Of a DNA stretch of 64,000 nucleotides, positions 53,943 through 63,011 are shown piece by piece. Origin of the DNA: Phreatobacter aquaticus (GTDB taxonomy: Bacteria; Pseudomonadota; Alphaproteobacteria; Rhizobiales; Phreatobacteraceae); NCBI RefSeq assembly GCF_005160265.1, contig NZ_CP039865.1:1016828-1080827 (forward strand), written 5' to 3'. Position 1 is the stretch's first letter. Each line of letters begins with the position of its first letter. The translations under genes and the position numbers were made by a program. Below the pieces are notes generated by a model. The model was not told the DNA's origin and searched no databases. It saw only the letters and a list, made by a program, of their open reading frames with translations.

Positions 53943-55340
53943 TCACACCAGCCCGGCCTTCGCCAACGCCTCCGGGACCGGCCCGCCGGTCGCCCAGTCC
54001 AGCAGCTCCACGGTGTGGACGATGGGGATGGCCTTGCCGCCCTCCTCCAGCCCATGGCCGATCTGCGTCATGCAGCCGATATTGCCGGTGGCGATCAGGT
54101 CCGGCCGGGTCTTCTCGATATTGGCGATCTTGCGGTCGCGCAGCTGCTCGGCCAGCTCCGGCTGCATGATGTTGTAGATGCCGGCCGAACCGCAGCAGAG
54201 ATGGCCCTCGGGCGGCTCTTTCACGACGAAGCCCGCGGCCTTCAGCAGCACCTTCGGCTGGTCCTTGATCTGCTGGCCGTGCTGCATCGAACAGGCGGAA
54301 TGATAGGCGACGGTGAGGCCCGAGGCCTGGGCCGGACCGGGCAAACCCAGCGACAGCGCATATTCCGTGATGTCCCTGGCGATCGCCGACACCCGCTTCG
54401 CCTTGTCGGCATAGGCGGGATCGTCGCGGAACATGAAGCCGTAATCCTTGATCGTCGTGCCGCAGCCAGACGCCGTGATGACGATAGCATCGAGGCCGGC
54501 GCCATCCATCTCGGCGATCCAGGCGTCGATTGTGCGCTTCGCCTGGGCGTGGCTCTCGTGCTCGCGGCCCATATGGTGGACCAGCGAGCCGCAGCAGCCC
54601 TCGTTCTTGGCAAACACCACCTCGACACCATGCCGGGTGAGCAGGCGCATGGCCGCCTCGTTGATGCCCGGCGCCAGAACCGGCTGGGCGCAGCCCTGCA
54701 GGATGACAACGCGCGCGCGGCGCTGCCCCTCGGCCTGATGGGTCATGGGACGGTCGAGCGCCGAGCGCGACGGCAGGCGGGAAGGCGCAAGCTCGAGCAT
54801 GGCGCGGGTGCGCCGCAGAATACCCACCCGCTCCGACACCGGGCCTGCCGCCTTGCGGGCAACGGCCACGCCGATCCGGCCCTTCCAGCGCAGCACGGAG
54901 GCAACCGACAGCGCCTTCTTGGCGATGAAGGCGCCGGCCAGCGCGAGCCGGAAACGGTTGGGATAGGGCAGGATATTGGCCAGCACCGCGCGGATCAGCC
55001 GGTCCTTCCAGGGCCGGTCATAGGTCTCCTCGATATGCGCGCGGGCATGGTCGACGAGATGCATGTAGTGCACGCCTGAGGGGCAGGTGGTCATGCAGGA
55101 GAGGCAGGAGAGGCAGCGGTCGACATGCTTGACCACCTCGGCCGTCGCCGGCTTTCCGGTCTCGAACATCTCCTTCATCAGGTAGATGCGGCCGCGCGGT
55201 GAATCGAGCTCGTCGCCGAGCAGCTGATAGGTCGGGCAGGTCGCGGTGCAGAAGCCGCAATGGACGCAGGTGCGCAGGATCTTCTCCGAAGCGGCGAGCT
55301 TCGGATCGGCGAGCTGGACGAGGGAGAAATTGGTCTGCAT
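53943..55340 (-). CDS. glcF: glycolate oxidase iron-sulfur subunit
   Basis: A 465-aa subunit that passes electrons from glycolate oxidation to the quinone pool. Two 4Fe-4S sites are complete: Cys25, 28, 31, 35 (CVHCGFCTATCP) and Cys76, 79, 82, 86 (CLSCLSCMTTCP). Two CCG-type cysteine-rich domains follow (NEGCCGSLVHH and HLCCGSAG). It is the last gene of glcDEF, 3 nt after glcE. Confidence 0.96.
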   Translation of the reverse strand: MQTNFSLVQLADPKLAASEKILRTCVHCGFCTATCPTYQLLGDELDSPRGRIYLMKEMFETGKPATAEVVKHVDRCLSCLSCMTTCPSGVHYMHLVDHARAHIEETYDRPWKDRLIRAVLANILPYPNRFRLALAGAFIAKKALSVASVLRWKGRIGVAVARKAAGPVSERVGILRRTRAMLELAPSRLPSRSALDRPMTHQAEGQRRARVVILQGCAQPVLAPGINEAAMRLLTRHGVEVVFAKNEGCCGSLVHHMGREHESHAQAKRTIDAWIAEMDGAGLDAIVITASGCGTTIKDYGFMFRDDPAYADKAKRVSAIARDITEYALSLGLPGPAQASGLTVAYHSACSMQHGQQIKDQPKVLLKAAGFVVKEPPEGHLCCGSAGIYNIMQPELAEQLRDRKIANIEKTRPDLIATGNIGCMTQIGHGLEEGGKAIPIVHTVELLDWATGGPVPEALAKAGLV

Positions 55341-55343
55341 CGC

Positions 55344-56522
55344 TCAGAGCCCCGCATACATGTGGCCGGGATTCAAAATCCCGTCCGGGTCGAAACTGGC
55401 TTTCAGCTTGCGCTGCAGGGTCATGAGCGGCGCCGCCGGCGGGTCGAACACATCGACCGAAAGCCTCACCGCATCGGGCGCCCGCACCAGCGTCGCATGG
55501 CCGCCCGCGGCTTTTGCCAGCGCATGGATGGCGGCAGCCGAGGCATCGCCGCTCGCCGGGACCGCAGCCCAGATCAGCCCACCGCCCCAGTCGTAGAAAT
55601 AGCGGCCACCGAGCGCCGCGAGCTTTGTCCCGACCGCCGCGCCCTTGCTCGGCGCGACCGAAATGCGCCAGACCGGATCGGTGCCAGCCGCGACGAAGGC
55701 GGCATCGCGCACCGCCTGCCAAAGCGGGCCTGACTCCGCCTCGCCCAGCGTCTCGAGAGCGCCGAAGCGCTTCAGGAGCTTCGCCAGTTCGCCCGTCCGA
55801 TAGGTGATCATCGGGCCGAAGCCCTCGATGCGGAGCAGCGTGCGGGCCCGGGCGCCGTCAAACGCCGGCAGATGCGCCGCCGCGGTCGGCTCGAAGGGCG
55901 AGCCCAGTGCCGCCGACAGGGCCTCGATGGCGAGTGCATCGGACAGGCCCTCGATCACCAGCGTCGCCTCACGTTCAGCGAGTGGCGAGACCTTGAAACA
56001 GACCTCGTGGAAGACGGCGAGCGTGCCGTGCGAACCGGCCAGCGTCTTGGTCAGGTCCAGGCCGGTGACGTTCTTCATCACGCGGCCGCCGGTCTTGATG
56101 TCCTCGCCGCGGCCATTGACGAATTTCAGCCCGATCATCGAGTCGCGGGCAGCGCCGAGATTGATCCGCGCAGGGCCGGAGACATTGGCGGCAGCGACGC
56201 CACCGACCGTCGGTTCGCCCGCTGTGCCGAACAGGCCGCGATGATCCATCGGCTCGAAAGGGAGCCGCTGGCCCCGTTGGGCGAGCGTCTCGACAACTTG
56301 GGCAAGCGGCGTTCCGGCGCGGGCCGCAATCACCAGTTCGGCCGGCTCATAGAGTGTGATGCCGGTGAGCTTGGTGGTGGAAAGGCTGGCAGCCGCCTGG
56401 ACCGGGCGGCCGAGGCCTGCCCGCGTGCCACCGCCGGAAATGGCGAGCGGGGACCGGGTGGCGCGGGCATCGGCGACGATGGCGGCAAGCTCGGCGGCTG
56501 TGGAGGGCGTATGGAGGGTCAT
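55344..56522 (-). CDS. glcE: glycolate oxidase FAD-binding subunit
   Basis: A 392-aa FAD_binding_4 protein and partner of GlcD. The flavin-binding glycine segment reads SGGGTRAGLGRPV and GEPTVGGVAAANVSGP. ATG at 56522 overlaps the glcD stop by 4 nt (ATGA). It is shorter than GlcD because it lacks the full C-terminal oxidase domain, as is normal. Confidence 0.95.
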   Translation of the reverse strand: MTLHTPSTAAELAAIVADARATRSPLAISGGGTRAGLGRPVQAAASLSTTKLTGITLYEPAELVIAARAGTPLAQVVETLAQRGQRLPFEPMDHRGLFGTAGEPTVGGVAAANVSGPARINLGAARDSMIGLKFVNGRGEDIKTGGRVMKNVTGLDLTKTLAGSHGTLAVFHEVCFKVSPLAEREATLVIEGLSDALAIEALSAALGSPFEPTAAAHLPAFDGARARTLLRIEGFGPMITYRTGELAKLLKRFGALETLGEAESGPLWQAVRDAAFVAAGTDPVWRISVAPSKGAAVGTKLAALGGRYFYDWGGGLIWAAVPASGDASAAAIHALAKAAGGHATLVRAPDAVRLSVDVFDPPAAPLMTLQRKLKASFDPDGILNPGHMYAGL

Positions 56523-57982
56523 GCGGCAGCTTTCGCGGGCGTGCTCGACGCCGCTTCCTTCGGCGCATCCAGCGGGAACACCTTGGCCGGGTTGAGCAGC
56601 CATTGCGGGTCGAGCGCCGACTTGATGCGCGTCTGCTGCAGAAGGTCGGTATCGGAGAACTGCTCGCGCATCAGGTCGCGCTTCTCGATGCCGACGCCAT
56701 GCTCTCCGGTGAGGCAGCCGCCCACTTCCACGCACAGCCGCAGGATATCCTCGCCGGCATGTTCGGCCTTCACCTGCTCGGCGGGGTCGTTGACATTGAA
56801 CATGACGAGGGGATGCAGGTTGCCGTCGCCGGCATGGAACACGTTGGCGACGCGGAGCCCATAGCCTTTGACGATCCGGTCGATGCCGGCGAGCACCTCG
56901 GGCAGGCGGCCGGTCGGGATGGTGCCGTCCATGCAGATATAGTCGGCGACGCGGCCGGTGGCGCCGAAGGCGGACTTCCGGCCCTTCCAGATCGCCGCCG
57001 TCTCGATGGCCGATTTCGATTCCTTGATCACCTTCACCTGATGGGCGCGGGCGATCTCGACGATGCGCGCGAGCATCGCCTCCATCTCGGCCTCCGACCC
57101 TTCCACCTCGATGATCAGCATGGCCTCGACATCGAGCGGATAGCCGGCATGGGCGAAGGCCTCGCAGATGGCGATGGCCTCGCGGTCCATATATTCAATG
57201 GCCACTGGGATGATGCCGGCGCCGATGATGTCGGCGACGGTGCGGCCGGCCTGGCCGATCTCGTCGAAGCCGAACAGGACGGGGCGCGCACCCTCGGCCT
57301 GGCGCAGGATGCGCACGGTCACCTCGGTGACGACGCCGAGCTGGCCCTCGGACCCGACCATCAGGCCGATCAGGTCATAGCCGGGCGAATCGAGCGCCGC
57401 GCCGCCGATCTCGACGATCTCGCCCTCGATGGTGACGAGCTTCAGGCCCAGAATGTTGTTGGCGGTGACGCCATATTTCAGGCAATGGGCGCCGCCGGAA
57501 TTCATCGCGACATTGCCGGCAATGGTGCAGGCAAGCTGGCTCGACGGATCCGGCGCGTAGAAGAAGCCCTCATGGGCCACTTCGCCGGAGATCGCGAGAT
57601 TGGTGATGCCGGACTGCACCCGCATGGTGCGGTCCGCGAAATTCGTCTCCAGAACCCGGTTCATCTTGGCGATGCCGAGGACGACGGCGTCCTCCTGGGG
57701 GATGGCGCCGCCGGCAAGCGACGTGCCGGCGCCGCGCGCCACCACCGGCACGCCCTCGCGGTTGCAGAGCTTGAGGATCGCCGAGACCTGCTCGGTTGTC
57801 TCGGGCAGGACCACCACCATCGGCACGCGGCGGTAGGAGGTCAGCGCATCGGTCTCGAAGGCGCGGCGCTCGTCGAGTGCCGTGATCACGCCTTCGCCAG
57901 GAACTATGGCCTGGAGGCCCGCGATGATCGCGTCGCGCTTGGCGAGAACGGCGGCCTGCGGTTCCGGAAAGGCAATGGTCAT
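56519..57982 (-). CDS. glcD: glycolate oxidase catalytic FAD subunit
   Basis: A 487-aa flavoprotein that oxidises glycolate to glyoxylate. The FAD-binding region shows RGAGTSLAGGAIP and ACTIAGNVAMNSGGAHCLKYG; the C-terminal oxidase domain contains NVFHAGDGNLHP and GGCLTGEHGVG with the metal/substrate His residues. D-lactate dehydrogenases are related, but the glcDEF order decides for glycolate oxidase. It is divergent from a LysR regulator. Confidence 0.95.
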   Translation of the reverse strand: MTIAFPEPQAAVLAKRDAIIAGLQAIVPGEGVITALDERRAFETDALTSYRRVPMVVVLPETTEQVSAILKLCNREGVPVVARGAGTSLAGGAIPQEDAVVLGIAKMNRVLETNFADRTMRVQSGITNLAISGEVAHEGFFYAPDPSSQLACTIAGNVAMNSGGAHCLKYGVTANNILGLKLVTIEGEIVEIGGAALDSPGYDLIGLMVGSEGQLGVVTEVTVRILRQAEGARPVLFGFDEIGQAGRTVADIIGAGIIPVAIEYMDREAIAICEAFAHAGYPLDVEAMLIIEVEGSEAEMEAMLARIVEIARAHQVKVIKESKSAIETAAIWKGRKSAFGATGRVADYICMDGTIPTGRLPEVLAGIDRIVKGYGLRVANVFHAGDGNLHPLVMFNVNDPAEQVKAEHAGEDILRLCVEVGGCLTGEHGVGIEKRDLMREQFSDTDLLQQTRIKSALDPQWLLNPAKVFPLDAPKEAASSTPAKAAA

Positions 57983-58003
57983 CCGCGTCGCTCCCTTGAG
58001 GCA

Positions 58004-58143
58004 ACCCCACCCCGACCCTCCCCTTTGCCAAGGGGAGGGGGTTCAATCGATCCCTCGGCTGGTCCCGCGCCTCATTCTGGCAGGGATGGCGACGATGGCG
58101 CGAAAGGCCCCCTCCCCGCTTGCGGGGAGGGTCGGGGTGGGGT
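58004..58143. repeat. paired inverted palindromic element (REPIN-like)
   Basis: A composite element: a perfect 20-bp inverted repeat forms the outer arms (58004-58023, accccaccccgaccctcccc, and its complement at 58124-58143), and each arm adjoins its own small palindrome (58016-58039 and 58110-58131). Total span is 140 bp. Two REP-type units in opposite orientation are the layout of REPINs/BIMEs. It lies in the glcD-lysR control region. Confidence 0.75.
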
Positions 58144-58177
58144 CTCCACCTTGTATCCGTTCCAACTATAGCGCCAA

Positions 58178-58190
58178 TCGCCACTGGCGA
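58178..58190. promoter_or_regulatory. candidate LysR box in the glcD-lysR region
   Basis: The dyad tcgcca-c-tggcga matches the T-N11-A LysR consensus exactly, and it is flanked by atagc (58168-58172) and gctat (58194-58198), which extend the symmetry. It lies about 57 nt before the LysR start and 195 nt before glcD. Confidence 0.45.
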
Positions 58191-58246
58191 AATGCTATGC
58201 GAACGGCCAAGATTGTTTCCTCCTTGGAAAAGATGCGCTCCCGTTC

Positions 58247-59167
58247 ATGTCGCCGCTTGCCGATCTCGAAGTGTTTGCCCGCATCGTCACGGCCGGCTCC
58301 ATGTCGGCCGCCGGCCGCGAAATGGGCCTGTCGCCGGCCGTCATCTCCAAGCGGGTGAAGCGGCTGGAGGACCGGCTCGGCACGCGCCTGCTGCAGCGGA
58401 CCACGCGGCAATTGTCGCTGACGGAAGCGGGCCAGGGCTATTACGAACGGGTCGTGGCGATCCTAGCCTCCATCGACGAGGCCGAGGCCTTCGTCACCCG
58501 GCGGTCCAATCTGGCGCGCGGAACGCTGCGCGTCTCAGCGCCCACCTCGTTCGGACGGCTGCATATCGCGCCGCATCTGCGCGGCTTTCTCGCCGCCAAT
58601 CCCGATCTCATCGTCCATCTGGAATTGTCGGATAGCTTCGTCGACATTGTCGGCGAGGGCTATGATCTGGCCGTCCGCATCGGCGAACTCGACGATTCCT
58701 CCTTCGTCGCGCGCAGGCTGGCGCCGAACCACCGCGTGCTGGTGGCGACCCCCGGCTATCTCGCCGAGCGCGGCACGCCCGCTGGTCTCGCCGACCTCGC
58801 CAACCACGCCCTCCTCTCGCACAATTCCGACACCTGGCGGCTGGAGGGGCCGGGCGGCCCGCAGCTCGTGCGCCTGCATGGGCCGCTCAAGACCAATTCG
58901 TCGGAGGTCATCCGCGAGGCGGTGCTGGCCGGCATCGGCATCGCGCTGCGCTCCACCTGGGATGTCGGGCCGGAGCTGAAGGACGGCCGGCTGAAGGCGG
59001 TCCTGCCGCAATGGCGCGCGTCCCACCGGGTCGCCGTTCATGCCGTCTATCCGACGCGGCGGTTCCTGCCGCAGAAGGTGCGCGTCTTCATCGACTGGCT
59101 CGCCACGCTCTATGGCCCGGTGCCCTATTGGGACGAGGGGCTCGACCTCGCCGCCCGGGAAGGTTAG
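58247..59167 (+). CDS. LysR family transcriptional regulator
   Basis: A 306-aa regulator with an N-terminal winged helix-turn-helix (residues 3-62, MSAAGREMGLSPAVISKRVKRLE) and a periplasmic-binding-like effector domain from about 90 on. The sequence is of the CrgA/DmlR-type group. Divergence from glcDEF suggests it controls glycolate oxidase, perhaps in response to glycolate; that link is positional only. Confidence 0.9.
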   Translation: MSPLADLEVFARIVTAGSMSAAGREMGLSPAVISKRVKRLEDRLGTRLLQRTTRQLSLTEAGQGYYERVVAILASIDEAEAFVTRRSNLARGTLRVSAPTSFGRLHIAPHLRGFLAANPDLIVHLELSDSFVDIVGEGYDLAVRIGELDDSSFVARRLAPNHRVLVATPGYLAERGTPAGLADLANHALLSHNSDTWRLEGPGGPQLVRLHGPLKTNSSEVIREAVLAGIGIALRSTWDVGPELKDGRLKAVLPQWRASHRVAVHAVYPTRRFLPQKVRVFIDWLATLYGPVPYWDEGLDLAAREG

Positions 59168-59276
59168 AGGACAGCGGGTTTTCATGGGGTTGCAGGGAAG
59201 AGATCCTCTTTCTGCCCGCATAGAACATCTTCACCCGTCGGTGCGACGAATGTCTGCCGACACGCCCGAGCTGGAC

Positions 59277-60422
59277 ATGACCGCCACGCCGCCTGACGCA
59301 AGAGACCTCGACCAGAGCCTGGCCGCCCTGCTGGCCGGCGCCGGTTTCGCGCGTAGCGAGCCGCCGCTGCTGATCGCCGCCGATCTTGTGCGCGATCTCG
59401 TCGGCGAGGCCCTGGCGCGCCGGCTCTATCTCACCGGCGACGGCGATGGCGCCGAACTCTGCCTCCGGCCCGACTACACGATCCCGGTCGTGCAGATGCA
59501 TCTGGAAGGTGCCCGCGCCCGCGAGGCCGCCGCCTATTCCTATCTCGGCCCGGTGTTCCGCCAGCGCCCCGGCCTGCCCGGCGAATTCCGCCAGGCCGGC
59601 ATCGAGCTGCTCGGCCGTGCCGACCGCGAGGCCGCCGATGCCGAGGTCGTCTCGCTCGCGCTGAAGGGCGCCAGGCTCTACACGTCCGGCCCGCTGACGC
59701 TCGCCATGGGCGATGTCGGCATCTTCCTCGGGCTGATCGATGCGCTGGGCCTGTCGCCCGCCTGGCGCCGCCGGCTCGCCAAGGACTTCCGCCGCTCCGG
59801 CGGGCTTGCCCAGGATCTGCGCCGTCTCGCCGAGCCGCCCGCCACCGGGCCATCGCGCGCCGGCCTGCTGGCAGCCCTTGAAGGTTCCGATCCGAAGGCC
59901 GCCCGCGAACTCGTCACCGATCTCCTGTCGATTGCCGGCATCACGACAGTTGGCGGCCGCTCCGCTTCCGACATTGCCGAGCGGTTCCTCGAACAGGCAG
60001 CCCTCGGCTCAGGCGGACTGTCGCCCGACAAGGTCGCGGTGGTCGAGAAGGTGCTGGCCGTCGAGGCCGATCCGATGTCCGCCGAACGCGACCTCCGCGC
60101 CATTGCCGCCGCCGCCGGTCTGGATCTGTCCGGCCCGCTCGACCGTCTGGCCCGCCGCAATGCTCTGCTCGCCGAGGCCGGCGTCGACCTCACGAATGCG
60201 CGCTTCTCCACCAGTTTCGGCCGCGATGTCGACTATTATACCGGCCTCGTCTTCGAGATCGGCGACGCCTCGGGCAAGGTCGACAAGCAATTGGTCGGCG
60301 GCGGGCGCTATGACCGCCTGACCGACATGATGACCGCCAAGCTCGGTCTCGACATCAAGGTGCCGGCGGTTGGCTGCGCCTTCTGGGTCGAGCGCCTGGC
60401 CCTTGCAGGAGGCCGGTCATGA
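59277..60422 (+). CDS. hisZ: ATP phosphoribosyltransferase regulatory subunit
   Basis: A 381-aa histidyl-tRNA-synthetase paralogue that combines with HisG. Class II synthetase-like motifs are present: [39 protein letters not shown] and [11 protein letters not shown]. The anticodon-binding domain of true HisRS is missing, which marks it as HisZ. ATG at 59277 (GAG 6 nt upstream) is preferred; an ATG at 59250 is possible. hisG overlaps the stop by ATGA. Confidence 0.92.
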   Translation: MTATPPDARDLDQSLAALLAGAGFARSEPPLLIAADLVRDLVGEALARRLYLTGDGDGAELCLRPDYTIPVVQMHLEGARAREAAAYSYLGPVFRQRPGLPGEFRQAGIELLGRADREAADAEVVSLALKGARLYTSGPLTLAMGDVGIFLGLIDALGLSPAWRRRLAKDFRRSGGLAQDLRRLAEPPATGPSRAGLLAALEGSDPKAARELVTDLLSIAGITTVGGRSASDIAERFLEQAALGSGGLSPDKVAVVEKVLAVEADPMSAERDLRAIAAAAGLDLSGPLDRLARRNALLAEAGVDLTNARFSTSFGRDVDYYTGLVFEIGDASGKVDKQLVGGGRYDRLTDMMTAKLGLDIKVPAVGCAFWVERLALAGGRS

Positions 60423-61402
60423 GCCAGCCCGCACAGCCGCTCGTCTTCGCCATTCCCTCCAAGGGCCGCATTCTGGAATCGGCCCAGGGCTTTCTCGATC
60501 GTGCCGGCCTGAAGCCCGTACAGTCGCGCGGCGCCCGCGACTATCGTGGCACCATTCCAGGCCTCCCCGATGTCGAGGTGGCCTTCCTGTCGGCCTCCGA
60601 GATCGCTCGCGAACTGGTGGCTGGCACGGTTCATCTGGGACTCACCGGCCTTGACCTCATGCACGAGGCAACGCCCGAGCCGGAGGACCGCCTCGTCTCG
60701 CTGGCGGCGCTCGGCTTCTCGCGCGCCGATGTGGTGGTCGCCGTGCCGCAGGCCTGGATCGACGTCTCGACCATGGCCGATCTCGACGATGTCGCGAGCC
60801 AGTTCCGCGCTCGCAGCCGGAGCCGCATGCGGGTGGCGACCAAGTATTTCAACCTGACGCGCGCCTTCTTCGACCGCCACGGCATTGCCGATTACCGGAT
60901 CGTCGAATCGACGGGAGCGACCGAAGGCGCACCAGCCGCCGGTGCCGCCGAGCTGATCGTCGACATCACGACCACCGGCTCGACGCTGGCTGCCAATGCG
61001 CTGAAGATCATCGATGACGGCGTGATCCTGAAGTCGGAGGCCCATCTCGTGGCGTCACGCACCGCCGCCTGGAGCGACACGGCGAAGGCGGTGGCCCGTG
61101 ACATGCTCGACCGGATCGCGTCGGAAGCGCGCGCCCGCAAGGTCAAGGAAGTGCGCACCCGCTTTGCCGGCGCCGACATGGCGCTGGTCGAGGAGGCGAA
61201 AGCCCGCTTCGGCGTCGCCGCGCCCTTCGGCGCGCCGACCTCCTCGGGCATGGTGACGCTGCATTGCCCGCCGGCTGAGCTCTTCGGCCTGTCGCGCTTC
61301 CTGCGCGAGAAGGGCGCGGAAAGCGTGACGGTCACCGAGATCGACTACATGTTCTCGGCCGAGAACCCGCTCTACGACAAGCTGGAAGCCGCGCTGGCCT
61401 GA
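60419..61402 (+). CDS. hisG: ATP phosphoribosyltransferase
   Basis: A 327-aa enzyme for the first step of histidine synthesis, joining ATP and PRPP. The PRPP-binding loop reads [19 protein letters not shown], and the N-terminus has [10 protein letters not shown]. It is longer than typical short HisG proteins (about 230 aa) but matches the length known in rhizobia, and works with HisZ encoded just upstream. The extra C-terminal 100 residues differ from the regulatory domain of long HisG. Confidence 0.94.
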   Translation: MSQPAQPLVFAIPSKGRILESAQGFLDRAGLKPVQSRGARDYRGTIPGLPDVEVAFLSASEIARELVAGTVHLGLTGLDLMHEATPEPEDRLVSLAALGFSRADVVVAVPQAWIDVSTMADLDDVASQFRARSRSRMRVATKYFNLTRAFFDRHGIADYRIVESTGATEGAPAAGAAELIVDITTTGSTLAANALKIIDDGVILKSEAHLVASRTAAWSDTAKAVARDMLDRIASEARARKVKEVRTRFAGADMALVEEAKARFGVAAPFGAPTSSGMVTLHCPPAELFGLSRFLREKGAESVTVTEIDYMFSAENPLYDKLEAALA

Positions 61403-61410
61403 GGGCCGGC

Positions 61411-61806
61411 TCAGACCGCGTCGGTCGAGGTCACCACGAACGTGTGCATCTCGCCGTCTTCGTCGCGGATCGAGACATATTCGCCGAGCTGGAACGGATG
61501 TTCGCCGAAGCGATAGCCGGCTTCGTCATCAACAGTCGCGGCGCCATCATAGTCGAACACCCAGGTCGCGCCCTTGGCGCCGCCCGGCTTGTGCACGACG
61601 AGACCGTGCTGGTCCTCCTCGCCCACCCAGAAGCGCCGCACCTTGCAGAGCGCCTTGTGCTCCTTCCAGCGGGCAAGATCGATATGGGCATCGGCAGTCA
61701 GCGGCGCGACGAACTCATAGCCGTGGCGGCTCGATCCATCGGGGAAGTCCTTGGACCGGGCGAGATTCAGCCGGATCTTGTGGAAGCCGTGGGGGAGCGT
61801 GGTCAT
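61411..61806 (-). CDS. conserved hypothetical protein
   Basis: A 131-aa soluble acidic/basic mixed protein without signal peptide or membrane segment. The sequence is well ordered, with a probable beta-rich core (ALCKVRRFWVGEEDQHGLVV and ATWVFDYD). Codon use and a purine tract AGGAAAG before the ATG support coding. I do not recognise a named domain. It is convergent with hisG, 8 nt apart. Confidence 0.72.
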   Translation of the reverse strand: MTTLPHGFHKIRLNLARSKDFPDGSSRHGYEFVAPLTADAHIDLARWKEHKALCKVRRFWVGEEDQHGLVVHKPGGAKGATWVFDYDGAATVDDEAGYRFGEHPFQLGEYVSIRDEDGEMHTFVVTSTDAV

Positions 61807-61879
61807 GGCGCGGAGACTTTCCTCGGGAACGTATGCGCTTCACCCAACAGGCGATCCGCCCCATCCGCCTTGATCGGCG

Positions 61880-62191
61880 TCAAGCAAGCCCAAGCGCGCG
61901 CGCCAGGATCACCGCGCCAAGCCCGCAGGCCAGCGCCGCGAGGTCGCGCTTGAAGACCAGCGTGGCAATGGCTGCCGCCGCGATGCCAATCCAGGCGCTG
62001 GGGCCGCCTTTCGCCGCCAGCGGGACGACAGTCGCCATCATGATGGCGCCAGGCAGCGCCTCCAGCGCGGCGCGCATGAACGGGGTCAGCGGCACCCGTC
62101 CCATGATCCAGTGGCCGGCGATGCGCACGCCGAAGGTGGCGAGCGCCATGGCGATGATCGCGGCGATGGTCCAGCTGGCGCTATCGGTCAC
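61880..62191 (-). CDS. azlD: branched-chain amino acid exporter small subunit, AzlD family
   Basis: A 103-aa membrane protein with about four hydrophobic helices. Together with AzlC it forms an exporter related to BrnFE and YgaZH, active on branched-chain amino acids and methionine. The motif LPGAIMMATVVPLA is typical. It overlaps azlC by 11 nt. Confidence 0.87.
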   Translation of the reverse strand: MTDSASWTIAAIIAMALATFGVRIAGHWIMGRVPLTPFMRAALEALPGAIMMATVVPLAAKGGPSAWIGIAAAAIATLVFKRDLAALACGLGAVILARALGLA

Positions 62192-62903
62192 GGAGCAGCC
62201 CCGCCGCGATCGAACCGGCGAGCGCGCCGACGACGATGAACCAGTAGCCGTCGATCACCTGCGACGTGCCAAGGGCGACACCCGCCGCGATCGGCCAGGC
62301 CAGCCGGTCGCGCCGGATGCGAAACATGCTGACCGCCATGGAGGTGAAGATCAGCGGCATGATCAGGTCGAGGCCGAAGCGCTTCGGGTCGCTCAGGATG
62401 CCACCCAGCATGTGGCCGGGAATGGTGGCGAGCGTCCAGATGATCCAGAGGAACAGGCCGGCGCCGATGAACACGCCGGCATCCTCGCCACCCTTGGCAT
62501 GATAGCGCGAGCCGATGATGAAATTGGCGTCGGTGAGCGAGGACAGCGCCAGATAGGCGCTGCCCCTCGGCATGCGCGACAGCCAGGGCTGGAGGGCCGC
62601 GCTCATCAGCAGGAAGCGCAGGTTCACCGCCACCACCACCGCCACCATGGCCGTGAGCGCGCCCGTGCTCCATGCCCGGGGCCAGAGTTCGAGTGCCAGC
62701 AGCTGGCCGGCGCCTGCATAGACGAGCAGGCTCATCAGCGTGGTCTCGACCAACGTCAGGCCCTTCTCGGCGGAAGCGCCGCCGAAGGCCGCGGCGAACA
62801 CGATGACGCCCGGCAGCAGCGGCAGGCTCAGCCGCGCGCCCTCGATCATGCCGGCGGGCGTGATCGGGACCGGACGCATCGGTGGGGGAGAGGAAGGGGC
62901 CAT
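62181..62903 (-). CDS. azlC: branched-chain amino acid exporter large subunit, AzlC family
   Basis: A 240-aa membrane protein with seven or so helices. Family marks include the opening LPGVIVFAAAFGGASAEKGL, AGAGQLLALELW and the central SSLTDANFIIGSRY. It pairs with the overlapping azlD. AGCGGA precedes the ATG at 62903; an ATG at 62879 has no ribosome-binding site. No dedicated Lrp-type regulator is next to the pair. Confidence 0.9.
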   Translation of the reverse strand: MAPSSPPPMRPVPITPAGMIEGARLSLPLLPGVIVFAAAFGGASAEKGLTLVETTLMSLLVYAGAGQLLALELWPRAWSTGALTAMVAVVVAVNLRFLLMSAALQPWLSRMPRGSAYLALSSLTDANFIIGSRYHAKGGEDAGVFIGAGLFLWIIWTLATIPGHMLGGILSDPKRFGLDLIMPLIFTSMAVSMFRIRRDRLAWPIAAGVALGTSQVIDGYWFIVVGALAGSIAAGLLRDR

Positions 62904-63011
62904 GGTTCCGCTTTGCCGTGTGGAAGCGGCGGCGTAAAGCGCGGAAATTGCAGGTGGGCCGTGCCCGCGATCACGAAGAGAGCCGTCTCGGGCCCGCTGC
63001 CCGACCTGCCC

